Shown here: piece after piece, positions 16,926-26,043 of the stretch
Numbering within the stretch: the stretch's first letter is position 1
Layout of the letters: each line of letters opens with the position of its first letter
Assembly (NCBI GenBank): GCA_900472295.1
Contig: UCIA01000002.1
Span: forward strand, 124,001 to 188,000
Reading direction: 5' to 3'
Origin: Hyphomicrobiales bacterium
GTDB lineage: Bacteria > Pseudomonadota > Alphaproteobacteria > Rhizobiales > Rhizobiaceae
Length of the DNA stretch: 64,000 bases
Made by a program: the position numbers and the translations under genes
Notes under the pieces: model-generated
Told to the model about the DNA's origin: nothing
Seen by the model: only the letters and a program-made list of their open reading frames with translations
Database searches by the model: none

Positions 16926-18049
16926 CAGCGGGCTTCCTTCAGCTTCGGCGCGGCTTCGAGTTTTGCAGCACCTTTCGTCAGCGCCATGCCGACCAGACGG
17001 ATGCGGTAGTGGATGAGCGTGTCGCAGCCGAGTACGAAGAACAGCAGCATGCCCTGGAACACACGCGCCACCTTGTCGGAAATGCCGAGCGCGCTCTGCA
17101 CCGCCTCGCCGCCGAGATAGGTCAGCGCCAACACCAGGCCGGCGGCAACGATGCCGAGCGGATTGAGCCGGCCAAGGAAGGCGACGATGATGGCGGTAAA
17201 ACCGTAGCCGGGCGAGATGACCGGCTGCAATTGGCCGATGGCGCCTGAGACTTCCGAGATGCCGGCAAGTCCGGCCAGAGCCCCCGACAGCAGGAAGGCG
17301 AAAAACACCATGCGGTTGAGGCCGAAGCCGGCAAAGCGCCCTGCCCTTGGGCTGGAACCGAGCACGCGGACCTCGAAACCTTTCAGCAGCCGGCTCATCA
17401 GCAGCCAGACCAGCACGGCAGCGATCAGCGCGAAGACAAAGCCCCAATTGGCGCGGCCGGCATCGGGCATCAGTTCCGGCAGGACGGCCGAGTCGTTGAA
17501 CTGGATCGTCTGCGGAAAGCCATGGCCCTGCGGATCGCGCCAGGGACCGCGAACCAGCCAGTCGAGGAAGAACTGGGCGACATAGACCAGCATCAGGCTG
17601 GTCAGAATCTCATTGGTGCCGAAGCGCGTCTTCAGCAGAGCCGGGATTGCGGCGTAGGCAGCGCCGCCGACCATGCCGAACAACAGCATCAGCGGCAGCA
17701 CCAGCGGTCCCTCGAAGCCGGGAAACAGCACCGGAATGGCCGAGCCGAAAATGCCGCCGAGGATGAACTGTCCCTCAGCGCCGATGTTCCAGACATTGGC
17801 CTTGTAGCAGACCGACAAGCCGACCGCGATTAGGATCAGGGGGGCTGCCTTGATCGCCAGCTCATGCAGCTGCCAGACCTGGCTGACCGGTTCGATGAAG
17901 TAAATTCTGAACGCATTCAACGGGTTGACGCCGAGCAGCGCGAACAGAATGGCGCCGGCGATGATGGTCAGGCCGAAGGCGATGAAGGGCGACAGCGCCG
18001 AAAACAGCATCGAGCGCTGCGGGCGTTTGACGAGTTCGAGGCGCATCAT
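16925..18049 (-). CDS. ABC importer permease 1 (BMP/nucleoside type)
   Basis: A 374-residue permease. An N-terminal helix is followed by the conserved GLSVCYKANVWNIGAEGQFILGGIFG and GTNEILTSLMLVYVA, then the coupling segment FEVRVLGSSPRAGRFAGFGLNRMVFFAFLLSGALAGLAG. This is the larger first permease of the BMP-linked importer family. It begins with an ATGA overlap to the ATPase stop (18046-18049) and ends overlapping the next permease start by one base, so the three genes form one tight transcription unit. Confidence 0.9.
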   Translation of the reverse strand: MMRLELVKRPQRSMLFSALSPFIAFGLTIIAGAILFALLGVNPLNAFRIYFIEPVSQVWQLHELAIKAAPLILIAVGLSVCYKANVWNIGAEGQFILGGIFGSAIPVLFPGFEGPLVLPLMLLFGMVGGAAYAAIPALLKTRFGTNEILTSLMLVYVAQFFLDWLVRGPWRDPQGHGFPQTIQFNDSAVLPELMPDAGRANWGFVFALIAAVLVWLLMSRLLKGFEVRVLGSSPRAGRFAGFGLNRMVFFAFLLSGALAGLAGISEVSGAIGQLQPVISPGYGFTAIIVAFLGRLNPLGIVAAGLVLALTYLGGEAVQSALGISDKVARVFQGMLLFFVLGCDTLIHYRIRLVGMALTKGAAKLEAAPKLKEAR

Positions 18050-19623
18050 GCCGTCTCCAGAGCGTGTTCGGCGTGGCCGGGCTCGGCGCCGCCCATCAAC
18101 AGGCCGATCTTTTCGAAAGTGGCCTCGGCGATCGGCAGCGGCTTCGACAATTCGCCATTGTGCATGACGGCGATCGCGTCCGAGATTTCGAACAGTTCGT
18201 CGAGGTCCTGGCTGATGACCAAAACCGCCGAGCCGCTGCGCGCCAGTTCGATCAGCGCCTGGCGGATATGGGCGGCAGCGCCCGCATCGACGCCCCAGGT
18301 CGGTTGATTGACCACCATGACGGCAGGGCTGCGGTCAAGCTCACGGCCGACGATGAACTTCTGCAGATTGCCGCCGGAAAGGGCTGCGGCTTCCGGATCC
18401 GGCGCGCTCTTGCGCACATCCATCGCCACGATGATGCGTTGGGCGGCGGCATAGACCGCGGCGGCCCTTACCAGCCCCCCGCTGCTGACGAACACCTTGC
18501 CGTCGGTGGCGTGACGCGACAGCAACAGGTTTTCCGAAAGCTTCATGCGCGGTGCCGCGCCATGGCCGAGGCGTTCCTCCGGCACGAAGGCAGCGCCCAT
18601 CAGCCGCCGGCCGGTGATCGAGAGCGCGCCGGCATCCTTGCCGCGAATACGCACGGACCCGGCGTCCTGCTGCAACACCTCGCCGGAGACGGATTCGAAG
18701 AACTCGCCCTGGCCATTGCCGGCGACGCCGGCAATGCCGATGACTTCGCCGGCGCGCACGTTGAGGTTGATGTTCTTCAGCGGGATCGAGAACGGCGTTG
18801 CCGGCTTGCGGCTCAGCGCGCGGATCTCGAGCAGCGGCGCCGCCGTCTCGATGCCTTCGGCCGGCGCGCGCACCACGGCTTTCACCTCGTTGCCGACCAT
18901 CATGCGGGCCAGCGACGAAGCGGTTTCCTCGCGCGGGTTGCAATGGCCGACGACCTTGCCGTGGCGCAGCACGGTGGCGCGGTCGCAGATGCGTTTGACC
19001 TCTTCCAGCCGGTGCGAAATGTAGAGGATGGATTTTCCCTCGGAGCGCAGCCGCTCCAGCGTCTCGAACAGCTTGTCGGCTTCCTGCGGTGTCAGCACCG
19101 AGGTCGGCTCGTCGAGGATGATGAGCTGCGGCGTCTGCAACAGGCAGCGGATGATCTCGATGCGCTGGCGTTCGCCGACAGAGAGATCGCCCACCAGCGA
19201 GTCCGGATCGAGCGGCAGGCCGTAGCTGAAGGAAAGCGCCCTCGCCTTGGCGGCGATCGAACTGATCGGCGAGCCGTCATCCAGCGACAGCGCGATATTC
19301 TCGGCCGCCGTCAGCGCCTCGAACAGCGAAAAGTGCTGAAACACCATGCCGATGCCGAGCTTCTTCGCCATGCCCGGGCTGGTGATGCGAACCGCCTCGC
19401 CGTTCCAGAAGATCTCGCCCGAATTGGGCTCCAGCGAACCGAACAGCATCTTGACCAGCGTCGATTTGCCGGCGCCGTTTTCGCCGAGCAGCGCGTGAAT
19501 CTCGCCTTTGGCGATGTTGAGGTCGATATGGTCGCACGCCGTCAGCGTGCCGAATATCTTGGTCAGGCCACGAACCTCTAGCAGGTTCGCCCCATCATGA
19601 TTTGCACTCACAGTGCCTCCCAT
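18046..19623 (-). CDS. ABC importer ATPase with two nucleotide-binding domains
   Basis: About 525 residues, two fused ABC domains as in RbsA/NupO-type ATPases. The first has Walker A GENGAGKST, signature LSVGERQRIEI and Walker B LIILDEPTSVL. The second has a degenerate Walker A (GVAGNGQGEF), signature LSGGNLQKFIVGREL and MVVNQPTWGVD in place of Walker B, the usual asymmetry in this family. The start at 19623 (MGGTVS) places about a dozen residues before the first strand; upstream ATGs at 19659 and 19698 are possible. First gene of the importer operon; energises uptake of a nucleoside-type solute. Confidence 0.9.
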   Translation of the reverse strand: MGGTVSANHDGANLLEVRGLTKIFGTLTACDHIDLNIAKGEIHALLGENGAGKSTLVKMLFGSLEPNSGEIFWNGEAVRITSPGMAKKLGIGMVFQHFSLFEALTAAENIALSLDDGSPISSIAAKARALSFSYGLPLDPDSLVGDLSVGERQRIEIIRCLLQTPQLIILDEPTSVLTPQEADKLFETLERLRSEGKSILYISHRLEEVKRICDRATVLRHGKVVGHCNPREETASSLARMMVGNEVKAVVRAPAEGIETAAPLLEIRALSRKPATPFSIPLKNINLNVRAGEVIGIAGVAGNGQGEFFESVSGEVLQQDAGSVRIRGKDAGALSITGRRLMGAAFVPEERLGHGAAPRMKLSENLLLSRHATDGKVFVSSGGLVRAAAVYAAAQRIIVAMDVRKSAPDPEAAALSGGNLQKFIVGRELDRSPAVMVVNQPTWGVDAGAAAHIRQALIELARSGSAVLVISQDLDELFEISDAIAVMHNGELSKPLPIAEATFEKIGLLMGGAEPGHAEHALETA

Positions 19624-19833
19624 CCGGTTCCCGGATATGTTCTGTGTTCCCGCCAGCATGGTATGCGCTGGCTGCTCTCGTGCGAAAGCAGCACCCACCT
19701 TGAAAGAGCTTCAAGAATTTCAGCGGAAACTCAAGGGCTAAAGATGGACCTGCTTCGCATAACAAACTGACCGACCGGTTTTCCATGCAACCAATGCCTG
19801 ACACTGCGGCAAAGCGCTGAAAAGCAAGGCAGG

Positions 19834-20811
19834 TCAGGGAACCAGAATGGTCGTGCCCGTGGTCTTGCGGGCTTCAAGATCGGCCTGCGCCTTGCCCGCA
19901 TCCTTCAGCGCATAGCGCTGGTTGATCTTGATCTCGACCGCGCCGCTCAGCACCACGTCAAAGAGTGCTGCGGCGGAGACTTCGAGGTCTTCGCGCTTTG
20001 CATTGTAGACGAACAAAGTCGGCCTGGTGACGAACAGCGAGCCCTTCTGGGCCAAAAGCGACATCGAGAATGGCGGGATCGGCCCTGAGGACTGGCCGAA
20101 GGACACGAACAGGCCGAGCGGCCTCAGGCAATCGAGCGAGGCGGGGAATGTGTCGTTGCCGACCGAATCGTAGACGACATCGCACTTTTTCCCGCCGGTG
20201 ATGGCGGCGACACCGGCAACGAAATCCTGCTCCTTGTAGTTGATGACATGGTCGAAGCCATGCGCCTTGGCGAGCTCGATCTTGTCGGTCGAGCTTGCCG
20301 TGCCGATGACGGTCGCGCCGAGATGTTTCGCCCATTGTCCGAGGATCAGCCCGACGCCGCCGGCGGCGGCATGAAACAGGATGGTGTCGCCCGGCTTTAC
20401 CTTGAAGGTTCGGCGCAGCAGATACTCCGCCGTCATGCCTTTCAGCATCATGCCGGCGGCCTGTTCGTCGCTGATGCCGTCCGGAACCTTGACGACGCGG
20501 TCGGCGGCGACGACGCGCTGTTCGGCATAGGCGCCTACATTGACGGCATAGGCGATGCGGTCGCCGGGCTTCAGCCAGTCGACGCCGGTGCCAACCTCAA
20601 GAATCACACCGGCCGCTTCACCGCCGGGGATCAGCGGGAAACCGCCGGGCGGCGGATAGAGGCCGGTGCGATGATAGACATCGATGAAATTGAGGCCGAT
20701 TGCCGTGTGCCTGACCAGAATCTGCCCGGCGCCCGGCTGCCCCGGATCGGCATCTTCATAGGTCAGGACTTCCGGACCGCCATGGGCGTGGATACGGATC
20801 GCTTTCGACAT
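19834..20811 (-). CDS. NADPH:quinone oxidoreductase (zinc-independent MDR family)
   Basis: A 325-residue protein of the quinone oxidoreductase (QOR) branch of medium-chain dehydrogenases. N-terminal GroES-like part: GPEVLTYEDAD, GLNFIDVYHRTGLYPPPGGFPLIPGGEAAGVI. Rossmann part: ILFHAAAGGVGLILGQWAKHLGATVIGTAS and DVVYDSVGNDTF. It lacks the catalytic zinc ligands, as expected of QOR. It reduces quinones with NADPH in the cytoplasm, probably in one-electron steps. It follows pcs by 18 bases and may be cotranscribed with it. Confidence 0.9.
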   Translation of the reverse strand: MSKAIRIHAHGGPEVLTYEDADPGQPGAGQILVRHTAIGLNFIDVYHRTGLYPPPGGFPLIPGGEAAGVILEVGTGVDWLKPGDRIAYAVNVGAYAEQRVVAADRVVKVPDGISDEQAAGMMLKGMTAEYLLRRTFKVKPGDTILFHAAAGGVGLILGQWAKHLGATVIGTASSTDKIELAKAHGFDHVINYKEQDFVAGVAAITGGKKCDVVYDSVGNDTFPASLDCLRPLGLFVSFGQSSGPIPPFSMSLLAQKGSLFVTRPTLFVYNAKREDLEVSAAALFDVVLSGAVEIKINQRYALKDAGKAQADLEARKTTGTTILVP

Positions 20812-20828
20812 CTCTGGTTTTCCTGCGG

Positions 20829-21671
20829 TCAGGCTTTTCTGGCGTCCGGCTTGGCGCCGAGTTTTGGGAAGAATTGCATGATACCGCCGATGCAGGCGAG
20901 GTAAAGCCCGGTAACGGTGATGCCCACTTTGGTGAAGATGCTGACCTGTTCGCCCAGCACGCCGATCTGGTCGTAGAAGGCGGCAAGGGCTGCCTGCGCC
21001 AGCGCCAGCGCGCCGAACGCGCACCAGAGCAGCGTCATGCCGAGGTTGATCGGCCGCAGCCGCACCACCCGCACGGGATGGATGAAGTTGATCGGCACGA
21101 AGGTGAGAATGCCGGCCGCCACCACGACGCCGAAGGACACCCATTGCCCCGGCTCGATGACGAACAACGTGAACACCACCATGTTCCAGACCACCGGGAA
21201 CCCTTTGAAGAAGTTCTCCTTCGTCTTCATGCCGGTGTCGGCATAATAAATGGCGCTGGACACGACGATGATGGCCGCCGAAAGGAACGACAGTCCTTCG
21301 CCCATGAAGCCGCGCTGGTAGAGCGCAAAGGCCGGGATCAGCACGTAGGTGACATAGTCGATGATGTTGTCGAGGAGTTCGCCCGACCATGTCGGCAGGA
21401 TTTCCTTGACCTCGAGCTTGCGCGCGATCGGCCCGTCTATGCCGTCGACGAACAGCGCCAGCCCCAGCCACCAGAACATCGCCGTCCAGCGTTCCTCGCT
21501 TGCCGCCACCAGCGACAGGAAGGCCAGGAACGAGCCCGACGCGGTCAACAGATGGACCGAGAACGCACGCGCCTGCGGCCAGGTGACCTTCTTCTTCGGT
21601 CGCGGAATCCGGTCGGTGATCTTTTTGGCGGCGTTCCTGGCCGTTGTGTTCTTGCTCACGGGCCCCGCCAA
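20829..21671 (-). CDS. pcs: Phosphatidylcholine synthase
   Basis: A 280-residue integral membrane enzyme that condenses choline with CDP-diacylglycerol to give phosphatidylcholine, a lipid important for rhizobial symbiosis. The CDP-alcohol phosphotransferase site reads FVDGIDGPIARKLEVKEILPTW followed by GELLDNIIDYVTYV, the Pcs variant of DGxxARx8Gx3Dx3D. About eight membrane helices. The N-terminus is a basic cytosolic extension. It overlaps the end of the DUF1326 gene by 16 bases. Choline uptake genes are not adjacent. Confidence 0.93.
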   Translation of the reverse strand: MAGPVSKNTTARNAAKKITDRIPRPKKKVTWPQARAFSVHLLTASGSFLAFLSLVAASEERWTAMFWWLGLALFVDGIDGPIARKLEVKEILPTWSGELLDNIIDYVTYVLIPAFALYQRGFMGEGLSFLSAAIIVVSSAIYYADTGMKTKENFFKGFPVVWNMVVFTLFVIEPGQWVSFGVVVAAGILTFVPINFIHPVRVVRLRPINLGMTLLWCAFGALALAQAALAAFYDQIGVLGEQVSIFTKVGITVTGLYLACIGGIMQFFPKLGAKPDARKA

Positions 21672-22270
21672 TCCAGTTTGCAGATTTCGGCCGAACGGCC
21701 GGCGAAATTCCAGTTGCGGCCAAAAGCCCGCATCTTGCTCTTGTCGGACCTCGCCACGATGATCTCCGGCGCGATCCAGTATTCCGAATTGCTGATCACG
21801 GTATCCTTCTCGCGATCCTTGCCGGGAATCGGTGTCACTGCCCCGTCAATGATCTTCGGTATCTGGAAAACACGTGTCTTGTCACGCGTCTCGTAGGTGA
21901 TCGGCACCTGCTCGACGCCGAGAAACTTGCCGACGAGGATGGACAGCAGCGCGGTCGTTCCGCCGGCCTTGCCGGTGAAAATCTTCGTCAGCGCCTTCAC
22001 CGCATAGACCGAGGCGCGCTTGTCGATGAACAGGCCGGCGGTCCAGTTGCCGCGGCTCATATAGCCGGGGATTTCCATGACCAGGCCGAGGTTGAGCCCG
22101 GACAGGTCGACCTCGCCGAAATGGCCGGCATCGATGCGAAAGCCAGCCCAGGTCTGGCAATAGCCTTCGGTCGGCGGATGGCTGCCAAGCGACAGCACGC
22201 ACGGGCAAAAAACCGTGCAATTGCAGGAGAGTACGAGCTCTCCTTTCATTGCCCAGCCCTGTTCCGCCAT
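21656..22270 (-). CDS. DUF1326 protein
   Basis: A 204-residue protein. The N-terminus MKGELVLSCNCTVFCPCVLSLG has the CxCxxxCPC cysteine cluster that defines DUF1326 and could bind a metal ion. VDLSGLNLGLVMEIPGYMSRGNWTAGLFID and FTGKAGGTTALLSILVGKFLGVE are further family motifs. No signal peptide. It lies directly after a DUF2182 membrane protein gene (14-base gap); the two families usually occur together. Metal handling is assumed in the literature but unproven as far as I know. Confidence 0.85.
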   Translation of the reverse strand: MAEQGWAMKGELVLSCNCTVFCPCVLSLGSHPPTEGYCQTWAGFRIDAGHFGEVDLSGLNLGLVMEIPGYMSRGNWTAGLFIDKRASVYAVKALTKIFTGKAGGTTALLSILVGKFLGVEQVPITYETRDKTRVFQIPKIIDGAVTPIPGKDREKDTVISNSEYWIAPEIIVARSDKSKMRAFGRNWNFAGRSAEICKLDWRGP

Positions 22271-22284
22271 GAAACTTTCCCCCG

Positions 22285-23175
22285 TCACGTCGAGACTACT
22301 AGCAGGGCAACTGCCCAGACAAGCAGTATCGCACCGGCCACCCGGCTTGGAAGCGTGCCTGTGGTCTGTTTTTCGATCAGGGTGAACAGGCCGATCAGCG
22401 CCATCCAGAACACGTTCATCGTGCCGACGGCAAACATCACCAGCATCAGCGCCCAGCAGCAGCCGAGACACCACAGGCCTTGCTCCATACCGAGCTGGAA
22501 AATGCGCCTGGGCTCGGCACTCCAGTTGGAAAACAGGATCGAGAACGGATTCCGGCATTTTGTCAGACAGGCCTGCTTGAGGCTGCTGAACTGGTAGAGG
22601 CCTGCGACCAGCAAAGCGGCAGCGGCGGCAATGCCGGTCACCGGATCGAGCAATCGTCCGGACGACTCAATTGAATGGACGGCCAGCGTCAGCATTGCAA
22701 ACCCGGCCGAGGCGGCGAGCCATGTGCAGAGGTAGCCGGCAACCAGGATGAGTGGATGGGCCACCGGCTCGCCCTTGATGCGGGCGGTGTCGGCGATTTC
22801 GCAATAGGTGCGGATCATCGGCGCCGCCGACGGCAGCATGGTCGCCACGGCCATCAGGAACCACATTGCGATCAGTGCCAGAAACTGGGCGCCGCTGCCG
22901 GTATCGAGGGGTGCGGGCGTCAGGCAAAGGCCGAAGAAGCGGTCGAGGGCATCCGGCAGCGGCAGTTCCGGCAGATAGCGCAGCACCACATCGCCCGGCG
23001 CGCCGGGAAGCCGGCCTTCAGCTCCGCGGACAGCCATGGCGCCGAGAATAAACCACGCCAGCAGAATACCGGCTGCTATAGCGATGTTGACCGTCAGCCG
23101 GGGATTGCGGGCGAGGCTTGCCGTGGCGCGGCCGGCGCGGTCGAGATGGCTGAAATCATCCTGCTGGCCGGTCAT
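22285..23175 (-). CDS. DUF2182 predicted metal-binding membrane protein
   Basis: A 296-residue protein with about six to seven membrane helices. WFLMAVATMLPSAAPMIRTY is the conserved first motif; the C-terminal half has LKQACLTKCRNPFSILF and GMEQGLWCLGCCWALMLVMFAVG, whose Cys and Met residues are thought to bind metal. Paired with DUF1326 downstream and probably in one operon with pcs. It faces the divergent hydroxylase gene at 23277 across 100 bases that must hold both promoters. Confidence 0.88.
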   Translation of the reverse strand: MTGQQDDFSHLDRAGRATASLARNPRLTVNIAIAAGILLAWFILGAMAVRGAEGRLPGAPGDVVLRYLPELPLPDALDRFFGLCLTPAPLDTGSGAQFLALIAMWFLMAVATMLPSAAPMIRTYCEIADTARIKGEPVAHPLILVAGYLCTWLAASAGFAMLTLAVHSIESSGRLLDPVTGIAAAAALLVAGLYQFSSLKQACLTKCRNPFSILFSNWSAEPRRIFQLGMEQGLWCLGCCWALMLVMFAVGTMNVFWMALIGLFTLIEKQTTGTLPSRVAGAILLVWAVALLVVST

Positions 23176-23276
23176 GATAACCGAATGAGCCTAATCGCCG
23201 CGTTGATCAAGCCGCATGGTCTGACCTATATCCATGGATAACAGGATGGACCTGCATCGCAAACCGGAAGTCCAAT

Positions 23277-24488
23277 TTGGATCATCGCGAGACAGCACGG
23301 ATACTGGTAGCCGGCAGCGGCCCTGCCGGACTGATCGCAGCGCTCGGTTTCGCCGAAGCGGGCTTCCCCGTAACCCTCGTCGGGCCCGAGGCAGGCAGCC
23401 CCGATGGCCGGACCACGGCGCTGATGAACCCTGCCCTGAAGATTCTCGACCGGCTGGGCGTGCTTGCCGAACTCACGCCCAAGGCAGCGCCGCTGAAGGT
23501 GATGCGCATAGTCGATGCCACCAGCCGGCTGATCCGCAGCCCGGTGGTCACCTTTCGCGCCACTGAGATCGGCGAGGAACAATTCGGGCTCAACCTGCCC
23601 AACAGTGCGCTCCACCCGGCACTGGCCAGGGCCGTCGCCGCGCATCCCGGTATCGAATGGCTGAAGTCGATGGTCGAGGCCTGGCGCTTGGACGCCGACG
23701 CAGCGCATGCGGTTCTGACGGATGGAAGCGACGTTTCGGCTTCGCTGGCGGTCGCTGCCGATGGCCGGCTGTCACCGGCGCGCGAAGCGGCGGGCATAGC
23801 CGCGTCGGTGCGATCCTATCCGCAGGCAGCGCTGGTGCTGAATTTCGGCCACCGCAGCGAGCACAGCTTCACCTCGACCGAATTCCACACCGAGACCGGT
23901 CCGTTCACCCAGGTGCCGCTGCCCGGCAACCGCTCCAGCCTTGTCTGGGTGGTGAAACCAGAGACGGCGAAGGACCTTGCCGCGCTCAATGACGCGACAC
24001 TTTCCGAGCGCGTCGAGCAGCAAATGCAGTCGATGCTGGGCCGGGTGTCGGTCGAACCCGGCCGGCAGATCTACCCACTTTCGGCGGCATCGCCCGTGTG
24101 CTTCGCGCAGAACCGGGTGGCGCTGGTCGGCGAGGCAGCGCATGTGTTTCCGCCGATCGGCGCCCAGGGTCTCAATCTCGGTATCAGGGATATCGACGAT
24201 TTGATTGGAATCGCTGGTGAAAATCGCGACGACCCCGGCGCCGCAAAAGCGCTCGCCTCTTATGATTTCCGGCGCCGTCCCGACATTCTGGCGCGCAGCG
24301 GCGCGGTCAATCTGCTCAACATGTCGCTGCTGTCGGACATGCTGCCGGCGCAGATGGCGCGCAGCGCCGGCCTCAATGTGCTTGGCAGTTTTGCGCCGTT
24401 GCGGGCCTTCTTCATGCGGGAAGGTTTAAGGCCAGGCAGCGGCTTTGCAGCACTTACTGGCGGCTTAGGGAAACAGATCCGGCGGTAA
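23277..24488 (+). CDS. UbiH/UbiF-family FAD monooxygenase
   Basis: A 403-residue flavoprotein hydroxylase. N-terminal dinucleotide fold ARILVAGSGPAGLIAALGFAEAG, the RTTALMNPALKILDRLGV segment typical of the Ubi hydroxylases, and the second FAD motif NRVALVGEAAHVFPPIGAQGLNLGIRDIDDL. It probably hydroxylates a ring position in ubiquinone synthesis; which position cannot be told. No ATG or GTG is usable; the TTG at 23277 with GGAAG seven bases upstream is the best start, which may keep expression low. The 3' end overlaps the converging AEC transporter gene by 24 bases. Confidence 0.88.
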   Translation: MDHRETARILVAGSGPAGLIAALGFAEAGFPVTLVGPEAGSPDGRTTALMNPALKILDRLGVLAELTPKAAPLKVMRIVDATSRLIRSPVVTFRATEIGEEQFGLNLPNSALHPALARAVAAHPGIEWLKSMVEAWRLDADAAHAVLTDGSDVSASLAVAADGRLSPAREAAGIAASVRSYPQAALVLNFGHRSEHSFTSTEFHTETGPFTQVPLPGNRSSLVWVVKPETAKDLAALNDATLSERVEQQMQSMLGRVSVEPGRQIYPLSAASPVCFAQNRVALVGEAAHVFPPIGAQGLNLGIRDIDDLIGIAGENRDDPGAAKALASYDFRRRPDILARSGAVNLLNMSLLSDMLPAQMARSAGLNVLGSFAPLRAFFMREGLRPGSGFAALTGGLGKQIRR

Positions 24489-25427
24489 GATGCCGTGGCG
24501 GATCATGTAGAGCAGACCGGTCACCGTCAGCACCGAGAAGCAGGTGGTGATCAGCACGCTGGCCGAGGCGCGTTGCACCCACACGCCATATTGCTGGGCG
24601 ATGACGAAGACGTTGGTAGCCGTCGGCAACGCCGCCAGCAGCACGGCTGAAAACACCCAGATCTCGGAAAAATTGCCGATCCAGCTCAGCACGACATAGC
24701 AGAGCAATGGATGCAGGATCAGCTTAAGCGCCGCGATCGACGCCAGTTCGTGCGGTACCCGGTTGAGCGGCCTGAGCGCCAGTGTCACGCCCATGGCAAA
24801 CAGCGCGCAAGGGGCAGCCGCGCGCGAAAGATATTCGAGCAGGCGGTCGACCGGCTGCGGCGGGTGAAAGCCGAGATAGGCCGCACCCACGCCAAGCGCT
24901 GTCGCGATGATGAACGGATGCAGGACGATTTTCCTGATCACGCCGAGAATCAGCCGCCAGGGCGAGGTCTTGTCGTCACCCGACAGCGCCATCATCATCG
25001 GCGCGATGGCGAAATGCATGATGTTCTCGAAGCAGAAGATCAGCGCCACGGGCACCGCCGCCTGCTCGCCAAAGGCGAGCAGCGCCAGCCCCGGCCCCAT
25101 ATAGCCGATATTGCCGTAGGCGGCGGCCAGCGCCTTGATCGTCGACTGGGCGATCTCGCCGCGAGACCCGAACACCGACCACACGAACATGATCGAGAAG
25201 ATCGTGTAGGTGGAAAACACCGAGCCGAAGATGAAGCGCCATTCGGTCAGTTGCTCGAACGGCGTCCGGGCAAGCAGTTGGAAGAACAGGGCTGGAAGCG
25301 CGACATAGACGATGAAGGTGTTCATCCAGCCAAGCGCCTCCAGCGGCTGCCTGGTGATGCGCGCGACCAGAAACCCGATGAAAATCAGCCCGAAGAACGG
25401 AAGAACAAGACCGACGACGTCAGACAT
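24465..25427 (-). CDS. AEC-family permease (auxin efflux carrier type)
   Basis: A 320-residue membrane protein with about ten helices in two repeats of five. Typical features are FFGLIFIGFLVARITRQP at the N-terminus, the central GYMGPGLALLAFG and the final LPTATNVFVIAQQYGVWVQRASASVLITT. Bacterial members export or import small organic acids such as malate or malonate. No neighbouring gene indicates the substrate. Complete; stop lies within the end of the converging gene. Confidence 0.88.
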   Translation of the reverse strand: MSDVVGLVLPFFGLIFIGFLVARITRQPLEALGWMNTFIVYVALPALFFQLLARTPFEQLTEWRFIFGSVFSTYTIFSIMFVWSVFGSRGEIAQSTIKALAAAYGNIGYMGPGLALLAFGEQAAVPVALIFCFENIMHFAIAPMMMALSGDDKTSPWRLILGVIRKIVLHPFIIATALGVGAAYLGFHPPQPVDRLLEYLSRAAAPCALFAMGVTLALRPLNRVPHELASIAALKLILHPLLCYVVLSWIGNFSEIWVFSAVLLAALPTATNVFVIAQQYGVWVQRASASVLITTCFSVLTVTGLLYMIRHGILPPDLFP

Positions 25428-25649
25428 TTTTGCCCTCGCCCGAAACCCCTGAGCCCGGCTAGCCCGTAGCTTCCTTGGGCGTCAAGCGCTTCGGCATTGA
25501 ATTGATACACGGTCTGCGCCAAATAGAACCTGAAACCAGCCCTAAAGTCGGGCTCGATTTTTAATCGCAGCGTGTGTAAATTCAAAGCCTTAGAGGGCCT
25601 GCCGCGCATTCCGAGGGACGCCGGGCGCTTTTAAGGCTTAGTGGTGAGT

Positions 25650-25976
25650 ATGATGAAAACAGCCAAATTCTCGATTGGACAGGTGGTTCGCCACCGGCTG
25701 TTTCCATTCCGCGGCATCATTTTCGATGTCGATCCGCAATTCGCCAACACCGACGAATGGTATGAGGCGATCCCCGCCGACGTACGGCCGCGCAAGGACC
25801 AGCCATTCTATCATCTGCTCGCCGAGAATTCGGAAACCGAATACATCGCCTATGTCTCCGAGCAGAACCTGCTCGAGGACCAGTCGGGCGAGCCGGTTCG
25901 GCATCCACAGATCGGCGAGATGTTCGACAAGCGGCCGGACGGACGCTACGAGCCGAAACGCCAGTCGCGACACTGA
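25650..25976 (+). CDS. hspQ: Heat shock protein HspQ
   Basis: A 108-residue protein. KTAKFSIGQVVRHRLFPFRGIIFDVDPQFANTDEWYEAIP and DQPFYHLLAENSETEYIAYVSEQNLLEDQSGEPVRHPQI match HspQ/YccV, a hemimethylated-DNA-binding-fold protein that promotes Lon-dependent proteolysis. Start is ATG 25650 or 25653; both are close to a GGTGAG ribosome-binding site. A strong terminator follows. Transcribed alone. Confidence 0.93.
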   Translation: MMKTAKFSIGQVVRHRLFPFRGIIFDVDPQFANTDEWYEAIPADVRPRKDQPFYHLLAENSETEYIAYVSEQNLLEDQSGEPVRHPQIGEMFDKRPDGRYEPKRQSRH

Positions 25977-25994
25977 CCCTGGCCTGAGACAACA

Positions 25995-26020
25995 AAAAAG
26001 CGGGGCATGCCCCGCTTTTT
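25995..26020. terminator. Bidirectional terminator between hspQ and IalB-like gene
   Basis: AAAAAGCGGGGC, two-base loop AT, GCCCCGCTTTTT; A and T tails on both sides serve both converging genes. Confidence 0.9.
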
Positions 26021-26043
26021 CATTTCGGAAACTGTCCGAGGAA

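Noticed and set aside
18064..19581. Long open frame opposite the ABC ATPase gene
   Set aside because: It is antisense to a certain gene with both ATPase cores; its His/Arg-rich translation is the usual by-product of GC-rich coding DNA.
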